A stretch of DNA of 10,930 bases. Origin: Acutalibacter sp. GTDB taxonomy: Bacteria; Bacillota; Clostridia; Oscillospirales; Acutalibacteraceae. A model generated the notes under the pieces. It was not told the origin of the DNA. It worked only from the letters and a program-made list of their open reading frames with translations, and searched no databases. Numbering within the stretch: the stretch's first letter is position 1; each line of letters begins with the position of its first letter. This document shows, in pieces, positions 1 through 6,299 of the stretch. The stretch lies in contig JAAWSH010000027.1 of NCBI GenBank assembly GCA_022801475.1, positions 1 through 10,930 of the forward strand, in the 5' to 3' direction. The position numbers and the translations under genes were made by a program.

Positions 1-203
1 TGGTGTGCCGCCGCTTTGGGGTGGAGTGCCCCAAGCCCAAGGCCGATGATCTGGCCCTGAACTATGACGGCTACGAAACCGAGGACAAGGAAAAGGCCCT
101 GAACCACCTTTGCCAGACGGCCCGGAATATGGGAGATCGCATTGACAAGGCCATCCAGCCCAGACAACAGGAGCAGAGCCGCAAAAATAGGTATGCAAGA
201 TAA
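1..203 (+). CDS. 3' end of an unrecognised ICE gene (partial at window edge)
   Basis: An open frame enters from the left edge and ends at TAA 201-203. A GTG at 3-5 is in frame but has no upstream sequence to support it as a start, so this is read as the C-terminal 66 or so residues of a longer protein. The tail is hydrophilic and charged, with a D/E-K-rich stretch in the middle (YETEDKEKALNH) and a basic Q/R-rich end (RQQEQSRKNRYAR), as is common for the tails of DNA-handling proteins. I do not recognise a family. Its position ahead of an SLH-pcfB-virD4 operon suggests it belongs to the same conjugative element. Coding status is supported by GC-rich third positions and by the clear change to non-coding, hairpin-rich sequence right after the stop. 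Confidence 0.6.
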   Translation, partial: VCRRFGVECPKPKADDLALNYDGYETEDKEKALNHLCQTARNMGDRIDKAIQPRQQEQSRKNRYAR

Positions 204-206
204 GGC

Positions 207-365
207 GGTGTGTTCCCCTTGAGGGGAGGGTACGCCCCTGCCCGGTGGCAGTCAAGGCCGGACGGTTGCTTCACAACCGCCCGCAAGCCGGCCAGTCTGA
301 AGACTGGCCGGACCTTGACAGCCGCCGGGACATGGGCGTGAAAAGTATTTAAGGGGAACCACACC
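207..365 (+). ncRNA. Candidate structured RNA with long closing stem and two hairpins
   Basis: A cloverleaf-like fold can be read by eye. An outer stem pairs 207-220 with 351-365 (one bulge). A second long stem pairs roughly 231-257 with 313-341, including GTCAAGG 251-257 with CCTTGAC 313-319. The junction encloses two hairpins: CGGTTG 263-268 with CAACCG 274-279, and CCGGCCAGTC 288-297 with GACTGGCCGG 302-311, closed by a TGAA tetraloop. A terminator-like hairpin follows at once (368-392). No reading frame explains the region. It could be a stand-alone RNA, a leader of the downstream SLH gene, a miniature inverted-repeat element or an origin-of-transfer structure. The strand is uncertain because the fold is nearly symmetric; plus is chosen because of the terminator behind it. 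Confidence 0.5.
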
Positions 366-367
366 CC

Positions 368-392
368 AAAAGCCGGTCATAGACCGGCTTTT
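368..392 (+). terminator. Perfect hairpin with A/T flanks, probable intrinsic terminator
   Basis: The 11-base arms AAAAGCCGGTC (368-378) and GACCGGCTTTT (382-392) are perfectly complementary around a 3-base ATA turn. The T run is short (four) and lies inside the stem, and the matching A run makes it usable in either direction. It directly follows the structured region 207-365 and would define its 3' end, or stop read-through from the gene ending at 203. Confidence 0.55.
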
Positions 393-456
393 GCCATATT
401 GGAAAGGCCGGGGTCCTATCGAAAGGAAAGCGTGACCCTTGGCCCTGGTCGTTCTC

Positions 457-485
457 AAAATATGTCCCACGGTGGGACGCATTTT
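457..485. promoter_or_regulatory. Hairpin before the SLH gene: attenuator/terminator or operator
   Basis: Arms 457-470 and 472-485 pair with only two weak positions; the core is GTCCCA (464-469), CGG, TGGGAC (473-478). A/T runs on both outer sides (AAAA and ATTTT) give it the shape of a bidirectional terminator. It ends 14 bases before the AGGAGG ribosome binding site (499-504) of the SLH gene, so it is placed to attenuate the operon or to act as a protein-binding palindrome. No convincing promoter was found between it and the start codon. Confidence 0.4.
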
Positions 486-517
486 ATCTTAATTTTTCAG
501 GAGGTAATACGCACTAT

Positions 518-3500
518 ATGAGTAAAAGCGAAAAGCAGCGCCGCCCCATTTTGTCCCTTCTCCTGGTTCTGGCCCTGTGCTTGGGTATGTTTCCCACGGC
601 CTTTGCCGCCCAGGGGATCAACTACTATGACCCCGCCGATAGATGGGTCACATCCAGCAACCGGACAAACGAGCTGGATTCCAACGCCATTGTGAGCCGT
701 GAAACCTTCCATTGCTGTGTCTGCGACAAGGACACCATCTTTGCCGTCTACCGCACACCGGAGTATAGCCGGGACGGAGCTTCCGCCTTGAGCCGAAATG
801 TCATGTACTCGGACGGGACAAAGGTGGACGAGACAGGTAAGGGGTACATCTTGGACGGAACGCCCAATGTGGACGCCCGGTATACCGGCTATCACTGGAC
901 AAAGGCCGTGTGCGAAACCTGCGGCACGATCAACAGCAACATGGGAGCTTATTCCTATATCTTCCGAAAGAATATCTATCGGCTGAATGACTGTGCCACC
1001 GAGTTTTTCCAGGACATCCCGGAGGTCGTTTCCTATGAATATACGGATAACCGTTACCACAACAAGACCACCGCTGGCGGTGAATACTGTATTTTTTGTT
1101 TTGGAACCTATAAGGCTGTGACCTCCAAGCTGGAACGCCATGATCTGAATACCACCACTCTGACCCAACTTGCCAACCAGCGGTTTGTGGAGGTAGAGAC
1201 CTGCGCCGACTGCGGGTATACCCATACCGGGTATGCGGCGGCCAAGGCCGTTGTTACCAGCTATTACGGCGTGGCCGATGGGCGGCCCCATACCCTTACC
1301 GTCTCTGACCTTTCCGACAGCGGGGTATCTACCGCCATCCGCTATGGCAACAGCGCGGAGAGCTGTACGCTGGCTTCTGCCCCCAACTACACCGAAGCGG
1401 GACAGTACACCGTTTACTATGAGATCACCTACACCTACAAAAACACCAGCATGACCGAAAACGGCGTGGCCTATGTCTGGCTGCATGAGGAAAGTACCGG
1501 GAAAACCTGTCCCTGCGGCTGCGGCGACCCGGATTGCGGCTGTGCCAATCAGAACTGCGGCGGGAACTGCTGCAAGGGCAATGCTTGCGGGGACAACCAC
1601 CGCTTTGTGCTGCTGGACAGCGTTAAGGCTTCCTGCCTGACGCTGGGCTATGACCGCTATCTTTGTACCGAGTGCGGGAAAATCGAGAAGCGGGACTATA
1701 CAAACGCTTTAGGCCATAGCTGGCAGGGCGTTGTTGTGCGGGACGCCACCTGTGAGGACAGCGGCAAGCTCTTTGAAATCTGCGCCCGCTGCGGCGAGGT
1801 AAAGGCCACCGACACCCCCAAGGGCGAACACAGCTATAAGACCTATTCCGTCACGGCTACCTGTACCGCCCCCGGCTATACCGTCAGGGAGTGTACCGTT
1901 TGCGGCGACCGCCAGATCACCGACGTGACTTCCGCGCTGCCCCATGACTACAAGACCGCTGTGACCCCCGCAAGCTGTGAAGCGGGCGGCTCCACGCTCC
2001 ACCTCTGCGCGGGCTGCGGCAGCTCCTTTGTGACAGACTACACCGACGCGCTGGGACATAGCTGGGACAACGGCACCACCGTCACCGACGCCACCTGCGG
2101 CGGCGAGGGCGTGACAGAATACCATTGTACCCGCTGCGGCTATCACCGCTTGGAGGGCGACGCCGCCCAAGGCCACACCCCCGGCGACCCCGCCACCTGT
2201 ACCGCGCCCCAGACCTGTACCCAATGCGGGGCTGTGCTGAAAAATGCGCTGGGACATGACTACAAGGGCGAAGCCACCGCCCCCACCTGTGAGAAGATGG
2301 GCTACACCACGTTCACCTGTTCCCGCTGCGGCGACAGCTACAAGGGCGAGTATGCCGACGCCACCGGGCATAAGCTGGGCGACTGGATTACCGACAAGGA
2401 GCCGACCACCGACAGCGAGGGCAGCCGCCACAAGGAATGTGAGAGCTGCGGGAAAACGCTGGAAACGGAAGCCACCCCGAAGCTCTACCTGACCGCCACC
2501 ACCGACACCCACGGGGAGGCCGTTGTAGGCGGGTATCTCGTCATTGTCACCGATACGGACACCAAAAACCCCGTTTCCGGCGCGGGCGTTGCGCTGGATA
2601 AGGCGGGCAGCATTTCTATCCGCTTGCCGAACTCCCGTCTGCTGGACTATGCAGACCAAACGACGGTAACGGTGCTGCTGGTGAAAGACAAGGCCCCTGT
2701 CCCCGATATGCAGCTTGCCGTAACCGACAAGAACGGGAATTACTGCGCGGATAAGACCGACAAGGCCGGACAGCTCACCGTCCCCGGCACTTCCGGCAGC
2801 ACCAACGGCGACGGCAAGGCCACGGGCGGCTATGAGGACGCGGATGGGGAGCGTTTTACCCTGACCGTCAAGGTGGAGCATACCGAAACAGGCCGACCTA
2901 TTGAGGGCGCGGGCGTTTCCATCGGCAGGACGGGGAAAATTACCGTTGTTCTCCCCGACGGGGTAGATATGGACGAGCGCAGCCGTATCACTGTGACCGT
3001 CACCGACCATAAGAAGCAGCCGCAGGAGGGCTTGACCGTCCTTGTCAAAGGGGATTTGAAGCAGACCGCCGAGGGCAAGACCGATGAAAACGGCAAGCTG
3101 ACCGTCCCCGCCGTCGCTGTGACGGAACGCCACGGCGCGTATATCTACGGCTACCAGGACGGCGCTTTCGGCCCGGAGCGCAATATGACCCGCAGCGAAG
3201 CCGCCGCCATTTTCGCCCGTCTGCTGGCAGATAAGAACGGCGACACCATTACCGCCGCTGCCAAGACCAAGTTTAGCGACATTCCGGCGAATAGCTGGTA
3301 CTCCGGCTATGTGAAGTACCTGACGAGTTACGGAATTGCCTACGGGTGCGGGGATAACCGCTTTGCCCCTGACCGGGCAATCACCCGCGCCGAGTTTACC
3401 GCTATGGCGGTGCGCTTCTTTGACGCCTACGGCGAGGGCGCGGACGAGCTGATGGAGAAATACAGCGGCTTTGACGACGTTTCTTCCGGCTATTGGGTGG

Positions 3501-3775
3501 CTGAATACATCAGGGATGCCGCGCTTCACGGCTGGATTTTCGGCTATGGGGACGGCACTTTCCGAGGGGAGCGGAGTATCACCCGCGCCGAAGTCGTGGC
3601 AATCGTAAACCGTCTGCTGGGGCGTACCGCCGACGAGGAATATATCACCGCCAATCTCCGCAGGCTCAATACCTTTACCGACATGGACAAGCGGCATTGG
3701 GCCTACTATGACGTGATGGAAGCGGCGAACAGCCACAATGCAGATATGACCGACACCGAGGAATGGGGCAGATAA
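518..3775 (+). CDS. Secreted cysteine-rich S-layer-homology (SLH) protein of the ICE
   Basis: A 1085-residue predicted surface protein. The ATG at 518 follows AGGAGG (499-504) at a slightly long 13-base spacing. Layout: signal peptide about 1-30 (basic start, hydrophobic core, AFA cleavage site); an N-terminal region with CxxC pairs near residues 66-69, 132-135, 191-194 and 229-232; an Ig/MBG-like beta domain about 245-323; a cluster of nine cysteines at 331-357; about eight CxxCG-type repeats 370-655; two related beta-rich domains about 656-766 and 785-872 ending in KAGQLTVPG- and NGKLTVPA-type sequences; and SLH modules from about 874 to the C-terminus, with TRSEAAAIFARL, TRAEFTAMAVRF and TRAEVVAIVNRL cores. 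SLH modules bind secondary cell-wall polymers, so the protein probably sits on the cell wall. pcfB and a virD4 fragment follow directly, so a role in cell contact during transfer is a reasonable inference, not shown. The first SLH module lacks its usual N-terminal part. Confidence 0.88.
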   Translation: MSKSEKQRRPILSLLLVLALCLGMFPTAFAAQGINYYDPADRWVTSSNRTNELDSNAIVSRETFHCCVCDKDTIFAVYRTPEYSRDGASALSRNVMYSDGTKVDETGKGYILDGTPNVDARYTGYHWTKAVCETCGTINSNMGAYSYIFRKNIYRLNDCATEFFQDIPEVVSYEYTDNRYHNKTTAGGEYCIFCFGTYKAVTSKLERHDLNTTTLTQLANQRFVEVETCADCGYTHTGYAAAKAVVTSYYGVADGRPHTLTVSDLSDSGVSTAIRYGNSAESCTLASAPNYTEAGQYTVYYEITYTYKNTSMTENGVAYVWLHEESTGKTCPCGCGDPDCGCANQNCGGNCCKGNACGDNHRFVLLDSVKASCLTLGYDRYLCTECGKIEKRDYTNALGHSWQGVVVRDATCEDSGKLFEICARCGEVKATDTPKGEHSYKTYSVTATCTAPGYTVRECTVCGDRQITDVTSALPHDYKTAVTPASCEAGGSTLHLCAGCGSSFVTDYTDALGHSWDNGTTVTDATCGGEGVTEYHCTRCGYHRLEGDAAQGHTPGDPATCTAPQTCTQCGAVLKNALGHDYKGEATAPTCEKMGYTTFTCSRCGDSYKGEYADATGHKLGDWITDKEPTTDSEGSRHKECESCGKTLETEATPKLYLTATTDTHGEAVVGGYLVIVTDTDTKNPVSGAGVALDKAGSISIRLPNSRLLDYADQTTVTVLLVKDKAPVPDMQLAVTDKNGNYCADKTDKAGQLTVPGTSGSTNGDGKATGGYEDADGERFTLTVKVEHTETGRPIEGAGVSIGRTGKITVVLPDGVDMDERSRITVTVTDHKKQPQEGLTVLVKGDLKQTAEGKTDENGKLTVPAVAVTERHGAYIYGYQDGAFGPERNMTRSEAAAIFARLLADKNGDTITAAAKTKFSDIPANSWYSGYVKYLTSYGIAYGCGDNRFAPDRAITRAEFTAMAVRFFDAYGEGADELMEKYSGFDDVSSGYWVAEYIRDAALHGWIFGYGDGTFRGERSITRAEVVAIVNRLLGRTADEEYITANLRRLNTFTDMDKRHWAYYDVMEAANSHNADMTDTEEWGR
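1629..2480 (+). repeat. Eight-unit CxxCG repeat array inside the SLH protein
   Basis: Units of about 30 residues share the pattern (A/P)TC...GY...C..CG......D...LGH(S/D)(W/Y). They begin near 1629, 1742, 1857, 1971, 2091, 2190, 2282 and 2401. The sixth unit is shortened (the segment before the CxxCG is missing) and the last is degenerate, ending KTLETEATPK. Tandem repeats of this type are common in clostridial surface proteins. The paired cysteines could bind metal or form disulphides; the sequence does not decide which. Confidence 0.75.
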
Positions 3776-3811
3776 ATCCTGCCCCATTCGCTCTAAAAGC
3801 GAGGTGGTTTT

Positions 3812-4186
3812 TTGCAAGATGAAGTCAATGAAAAAGTAGTCGCCCTGTCTATCAAGGGTTCCAAGCTCACCGCCGAAATGCTGCAAAAGGCCATGAAAGC
3901 CCTGTTAGCCAAGGGCAAGCGGCAAATCGGCAAGCAGCCCCACGGGAAACAGACCTTGCGCCAGCTTATGAAGCAGAACACAGGCGTTTCCAACATCGAG
4001 ATCACCGACGGCAATATCAAAGCCTTTGAGAGTACGGCGAAGAAGTACGGCATTGATTATGCGCTGAAAAAGGACTCGACGGAGCAGCCGCCCCGTTACC
4101 TTGTGTTTTTCAAGGGGCGGGACGCGGACGTGCTGACCGCCAACCGCCAAAGGACAAAGAACAAGGTGCAGGAGGAATCGCTATGA
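3812..4186 (+). CDS. pcfB: PcfB-family conjugation protein (DUF3801-like)
   Basis: A 124-residue protein whose N-terminus (MQDEVNEKVVALSIKGSKLT) matches my memory of PcfB/DUF3801 proteins, which sit next to the VirD4/PcfC coupling protein in Gram-positive conjugative plasmids and ICEs. The start is TTG at 3812, chosen because GAGGTGG (3801-3807) lies at proper spacing and because the translation from it matches the family's N-terminus; there is no ATG in a better position. The middle has a lysine/arginine-rich stretch (about residues 35-52) and a later segment RYLVFFKGRDADVLTA typical of the family. The stop overlaps the start of the next gene (ATGA at 4183-4186), indicating translational coupling. 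The intergenic gap from the SLH gene is only 36 bases, so all three genes are probably one operon. Full length is retained. Confidence 0.8.
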   Translation: MQDEVNEKVVALSIKGSKLTAEMLQKAMKALLAKGKRQIGKQPHGKQTLRQLMKQNTGVSNIEITDGNIKAFESTAKKYGIDYALKKDSTEQPPRYLVFFKGRDADVLTANRQRTKNKVQEESL

Positions 4187-4536
4187 AGCCGGAAATCAAG
4201 AAGCTGCTTATCCTAAACGCCCCCTATCTTCTCTTTGTCTACCTCTTTGACAAGCTGGGCGAAGCGGTGCGCCTTGCCCCTGGCGCGGACGCAAGCCAAA
4301 AGCTGCTGCACATGGGCGAAGGCTTTTCCGCCGCCTTTTCCAGCTACGCGCCCAGCTTCCACCCGATAGACCTCTTGATCGGGATTGCGGGTGCGCTCCT
4401 TATCCGGCTTGCCGTCTACATCAAAGGCAAGAACGCCAAGAAATACCGCAAGGGCATTGAGTACGGTTCGGCAAGATGGTGGACAGAGCCAGGACGCTCC
4501 CTCGCAAAAACAGCACAAGCGCACCTCAAAGCATAA
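4183..4536 (+). pseudogene. virD4: VirD4-like type IV coupling protein, truncated after about 99 codons
   Basis: Residues 1-99 resemble the N-terminus of VirD4-like (CD1115-family) coupling proteins: the MKPEIKKLLILNAPYLLFVY start, a first membrane segment, an extracytoplasmic LAPGADASQKLLHMGEGF section, a second membrane segment (about 61-80) and the KGKNAKKYRKGIEYGSARW motif that precedes the ATPase domain. Family members run to roughly 600 residues with Walker motifs. Here the similarity ends at codon 99 (TGG 4477-4479), and the last 18 residues (from WTEPGRSLAK) look foreign. Without the ATPase domain it cannot drive DNA transfer. The start overlaps the pcfB stop by four bases. The break is read as a deletion junction rather than a frameshift, because no VirD4-like sequence appears in any frame downstream. 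Confidence 0.8.
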
Positions 4537-4630
4537 AGGCCCCGCCAACAGGCAAAACAGGCCGCTAAAAGAGGTCGCTCCTCATAACCGAGAATCTGAG
4601 CCGGAGGTAACTCAGGATGGGCCGGGTTGA
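4477..4630 (+). pseudogene. Possible 3' tail of a deleted ICE gene fused at the junction
   Basis: From the virD4 break onward, the second plus-strand frame reads a hydrophilic Gln/Lys/Arg-rich tail (for example QDAPSQKQHKRTSKHKGPA) and ends with TGA 4628-4630, overlapping the start of the next gene by 14 bases, as expected for an intact operon partner. The composition fits the C-terminus of a relaxase or replication protein, but I cannot name the family. Only about 50 codons remain, with no start codon or ribosome binding site of their own. Confidence 0.4.
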
Positions 4631-4877
4631 TTTCCTATACAAGATGGATTTGCAGCACAGGGCTGTAGCGGTGTATATCTATCTGGCAGATCGGGCGAAT
4701 AAGGATGGTGAATGCTGGCCCGCCATCCCCACTATTGCTAGAGAGTTAAAACTGTCGCAGTCAACGGTACGCAGGGCTTTGCAGGATTTACGGAAAGCGG
4801 AACTGCTGGAAACAGAACAGCGTTACCGTACCAAGAGCGGAAAGATCAACTTGCTTTTTCGCCTCAAGAATATGTGA
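4617..4877 (+). CDS. Small helix-turn-helix (HTH_36-like) protein of the ICE
   Basis: An 86-residue protein with ATG at 4617 preceded by GGAGG (4603-4607) at 9-base spacing. It has the layout of small HTH_36-type proteins common in clostridial ICEs: an N-terminal helix region (HRAVAVYIYLADRANKDG), the CWPAIPTIARELKLS segment, the recognition helix QSTVRRALQDLRKAELL, and a short wing ending in LLFRLKNM. The function is probably DNA binding in regulation or replication of the element; the exact role is unknown. It looks intact, although it now lies just behind the deletion junction and has lost its normal upstream operon. A strong hairpin begins 11 bases after its stop. Confidence 0.8.
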   Translation: MGRVDFLYKMDLQHRAVAVYIYLADRANKDGECWPAIPTIARELKLSQSTVRRALQDLRKAELLETEQRYRTKSGKINLLFRLKNM

Positions 4878-4888
4878 AAGGAAAAGCT

Positions 4889-4927
4889 CCTGCCGCCAGG
4901 GAGCTATTGCGCTCTCTCGGTGGCAGG
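4889..4927 (+). other. Strong hairpin after the HTH gene, no T tract
   Basis: Bases 4889-4904 pair with 4911-4927 over about 16 base pairs with one bulge (C4918), two G-T pairs and a TATTGC loop. No run of T follows, so it is not a classical intrinsic terminator. It could protect the mRNA 3' end, form part of an ICE end, or serve transfer or replication. Confidence 0.45.
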
Positions 4928-5041
4928 TGCCTCCTGTCATCATGGTGGGTGTAGGGAACTACCCATGTGAAAATAGCATATAGCAGAAAGACAAGCAGTG
5001 TGTCAGCTAAAGATAAACAGCAGGCTGTTTTGGGAATGGCC

Positions 5042-5072
5042 TTGACATTGGGTGCACTCCAAGTGATATAGT
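5042..5072 (+). promoter_or_regulatory. MerR-family-type promoter with 19-bp spacer and dyad
   Basis: A perfect TTGACA (-35, 5042-5047) and TATAGT (-10, 5067-5072) are separated by 19 bases, the over-long spacing typical of promoters activated by MerR-family regulators. The spacer carries TTGG (5048-5051), GTGCAC (5052-5057) and CCAA (5059-5062), an imperfect dyad like MerR-family operators. No merR gene or target gene is present within reach; only a 7-codon frame follows (5092-5115). Confidence 0.6.
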
Positions 5073-5091
5073 GCTCCTGAAAGGACTTCGT

Positions 5092-5115
5092 ATGGGAAAG
5101 GATGCTAAAACATAA
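5092..5115 (+). pseudogene. Seven-codon frame behind the MerR-type promoter; leader peptide or gene stub
   Basis: ATG 5092 follows AAGGA (5081-5085) at a 6-base spacing and about 13 bases after the predicted transcription start. It encodes only MGKDAKT before TAA. The well-formed promoter and ribosome binding site suggest that a real gene once started here, but a leader peptide cannot be excluded. Confidence 0.25.
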
Positions 5116-5208
5116 GTTTTCAAATGAGCTTTGCTATTTATCCCAAAAGGTCTATATAACAGGTTATTCCTTATTACTGGGCTCATCCTAGCTTATCTCT
5201 AAACAACG

Positions 5209-5241
5209 AAAAAGCCGCGCCCACGCATCAGCAGGCACGGC
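5209..5241 (-). terminator. Intrinsic terminator of the vanY-like gene
   Basis: On the minus strand, the stem GCCGTGCC (5241-5234) pairs with GGCGCGGC (5221-5214), with one mismatch, around an 11-12 base loop and is followed by TTTTT (5213-5209). It lies about 110 bases after the stop codon of the minus-strand carboxypeptidase gene and is well placed to end that transcript. Confidence 0.75.
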
Positions 5242-5349
5242 TTCGTTCTATATAATTTGCTGTACACAATCTTTCTTCCCATTTCCTGGGCCGAGCAAAA
5301 TTTTTCCGCCAGGCTACAGAAGCGGCATTTCCTTTTTAAAATGAAGAGG

Positions 5350-6249
5350 CTACCGTACCCCCTGCTCTTTCAGATACTCCACATATTCTTCCAGACATAG
5401 GTCCAGCCGGTTCATCTCTTGGGCGTGCTCCACCCCTACATACCGGTAGTGCCAGCTCTCGTTGTCTATGCCGGTAATATCCACCTTATCCTGGCGGTAC
5501 CGCTGCACAAAGCCGTAGTCCGCCCCATGGGCCTGTAGCCAGCGGTAGGCCTCGGTCTCTTCAAAATTGTCGCTCACGTCGTTCAGGTCCACGGCTAGGC
5601 CCGTGTGGTGCTCGCTGTAGCCGGGCCGGGCAATGGTGCGCAAAGAGAGTTCCTGGGCCTCCTCCTGGCTCATACCATCGTTCTGCATGTGCAGACGGAT
5701 CTCCCGGTCCAGGATGTCCTCTTGGTCCTCCACGCTGCGGTAACCTGAGCAGACCCAAAAGGAGACGCCGTCCTGCTCCGCTGCCAAAAACATGGCGTTC
5801 AGCTGGCTATAGGCCCGAATATCCACAATCTCGTCCCCAATAAAGTTAGGGGTTACCTCCCAGTCCTGGGGCAGGGGCACCTGGTCGTTGACCAGCACCA
5901 GCAGGGGATCCGAAAGCTGCTGGTAGTCCCGGCCCGGCAGGGGCGTGGAGACCAAATCGTCCGCAAAACCTCCCGCCGCCACAGCAAAGCTGTCGTTGTT
6001 CCGGCTTACCTCCAGATGCACCGCCGGGTCGGCCGCGCTGCCGGTGGAACGCCCCGTGTGCCAAATGGCACAGGCCACAATCAGCACACAGGCCATTGCC
6101 GCGCCCATAATAACCAGCGCGGCCCTGCGTTCGGCGGGCTGCCGCTCGCGAGAGCGGCGAACATATTCCTTCTGCTCCTGGGGCTGCTGTGCCAAACCTC
6201 TTTGTTCAACAGAGAAACGGGCCCTCTCTGTGGAATTGTATCGATTCAT
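5350..6249 (-). CDS. vanY: Membrane-anchored D-alanyl-D-alanine carboxypeptidase, VanY/peptidase M15 family
   Basis: A 299-residue protein. The ATG at 6249-6247 is preceded by GGGAG (6262-6258) at 8-base spacing. A cytoplasmic charged N-terminus (about 1-42) leads into a single membrane segment (about 43-63), then a linker and the catalytic domain. M15 signatures are all present: SGYRSVEDQ (168-176), SEHHTGLAVD (212-221) with zinc ligands His214 and Asp221, and ESWHYRYVG (264-272) with catalytic Glu264 and zinc ligand His267. Family members remove the terminal D-Ala from peptidoglycan stem peptides outside the membrane. In resistance clusters VanY lowers glycopeptide targets, but no van genes are nearby, so a housekeeping wall-trimming role is likelier. 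It stands alone with its own terminator; its start is 399 bases from the divergently oriented puuD-like gene. The symbol marks the family, not a resistance function. Confidence 0.9.
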   Translation of the reverse strand: MNRYNSTERARFSVEQRGLAQQPQEQKEYVRRSRERQPAERRAALVIMGAAMACVLIVACAIWHTGRSTGSAADPAVHLEVSRNNDSFAVAAGGFADDLVSTPLPGRDYQQLSDPLLVLVNDQVPLPQDWEVTPNFIGDEIVDIRAYSQLNAMFLAAEQDGVSFWVCSGYRSVEDQEDILDREIRLHMQNDGMSQEEAQELSLRTIARPGYSEHHTGLAVDLNDVSDNFEETEAYRWLQAHGADYGFVQRYRQDKVDITGIDNESWHYRYVGVEHAQEMNRLDLCLEEYVEYLKEQGVR

Positions 6250-6268
6250 AAGCCGTTCTCCCTTTTCT

Positions 6269-6299
6269 CAGGGCTTCGTTGGAGAAGCCCTGCTTTTTT
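6269..6299 (+). terminator. Terminator-like hairpin on the plus strand, opposing vanY
   Basis: Arms CAGGGCTTC (6269-6277) and GAAGCCCTG (6284-6292) pair perfectly around a 6-base loop and are followed by C and six T. It faces away from the vanY-like gene (minus strand) and has no plus-strand gene in front of it for about 1.4 kb, so it would stop antisense or element-derived transcription. On the minus strand the same stem would lie in the vanY leader, 6 bases ahead of GGGAG. Confidence 0.65.

Larger units (their letters stand above)
4931..5207. other. A+T-richer gene-free island, probable ICE/chromosome boundary zone
   Basis: The base composition drops clearly here against the GC-rich genes on both sides. 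Only very short open frames occur, including a 29-codon frame at 5102-5191 whose AAGG lies directly against the ATG, too close to be a normal ribosome binding site. A MerR-type promoter lies at 5042-5072 and is listed separately. I see no integrase, attachment-site repeat or RNA gene. The exact element boundary cannot be placed from this sequence alone. Confidence 0.5.

Noticed and set aside
497..1600. A 367-codon open frame on the minus strand
   Set aside because: Same shadow effect: it overlaps the SLH gene 5' half, has low-complexity Gly/Val/Ile composition and no ribosome binding site that I can see.
1629..2480. A CRISPR-like or DNA-level tandem repeat
   Set aside because: The repetition is at protein level (CxxCG units) with diverged DNA and no constant spacer/repeat lengths.
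1709..3886. A 725-codon open frame on the minus strand, opposite the SLH gene
   Set aside because: It is the antisense of a GC-rich, repetitive gene. The plus-strand product has a signal peptide, repeats and SLH modules, while the minus-strand product is Gly/Val/Ala-rich with no recognisable domain.
5251..5256. TATAAT as a plus-strand promoter after the vanY terminator
   Set aside because: No -35 lies at 16-18 bases upstream and no plus-strand gene follows; the region is the 3' flank of the minus-strand gene.
5350..6249. A vancomycin-resistance cluster
   Set aside because: Only a VanY-like peptidase is present. There is no vanHAX, vanRS or ligase in the window, and stand-alone M15 carboxypeptidases are common wall enzymes.
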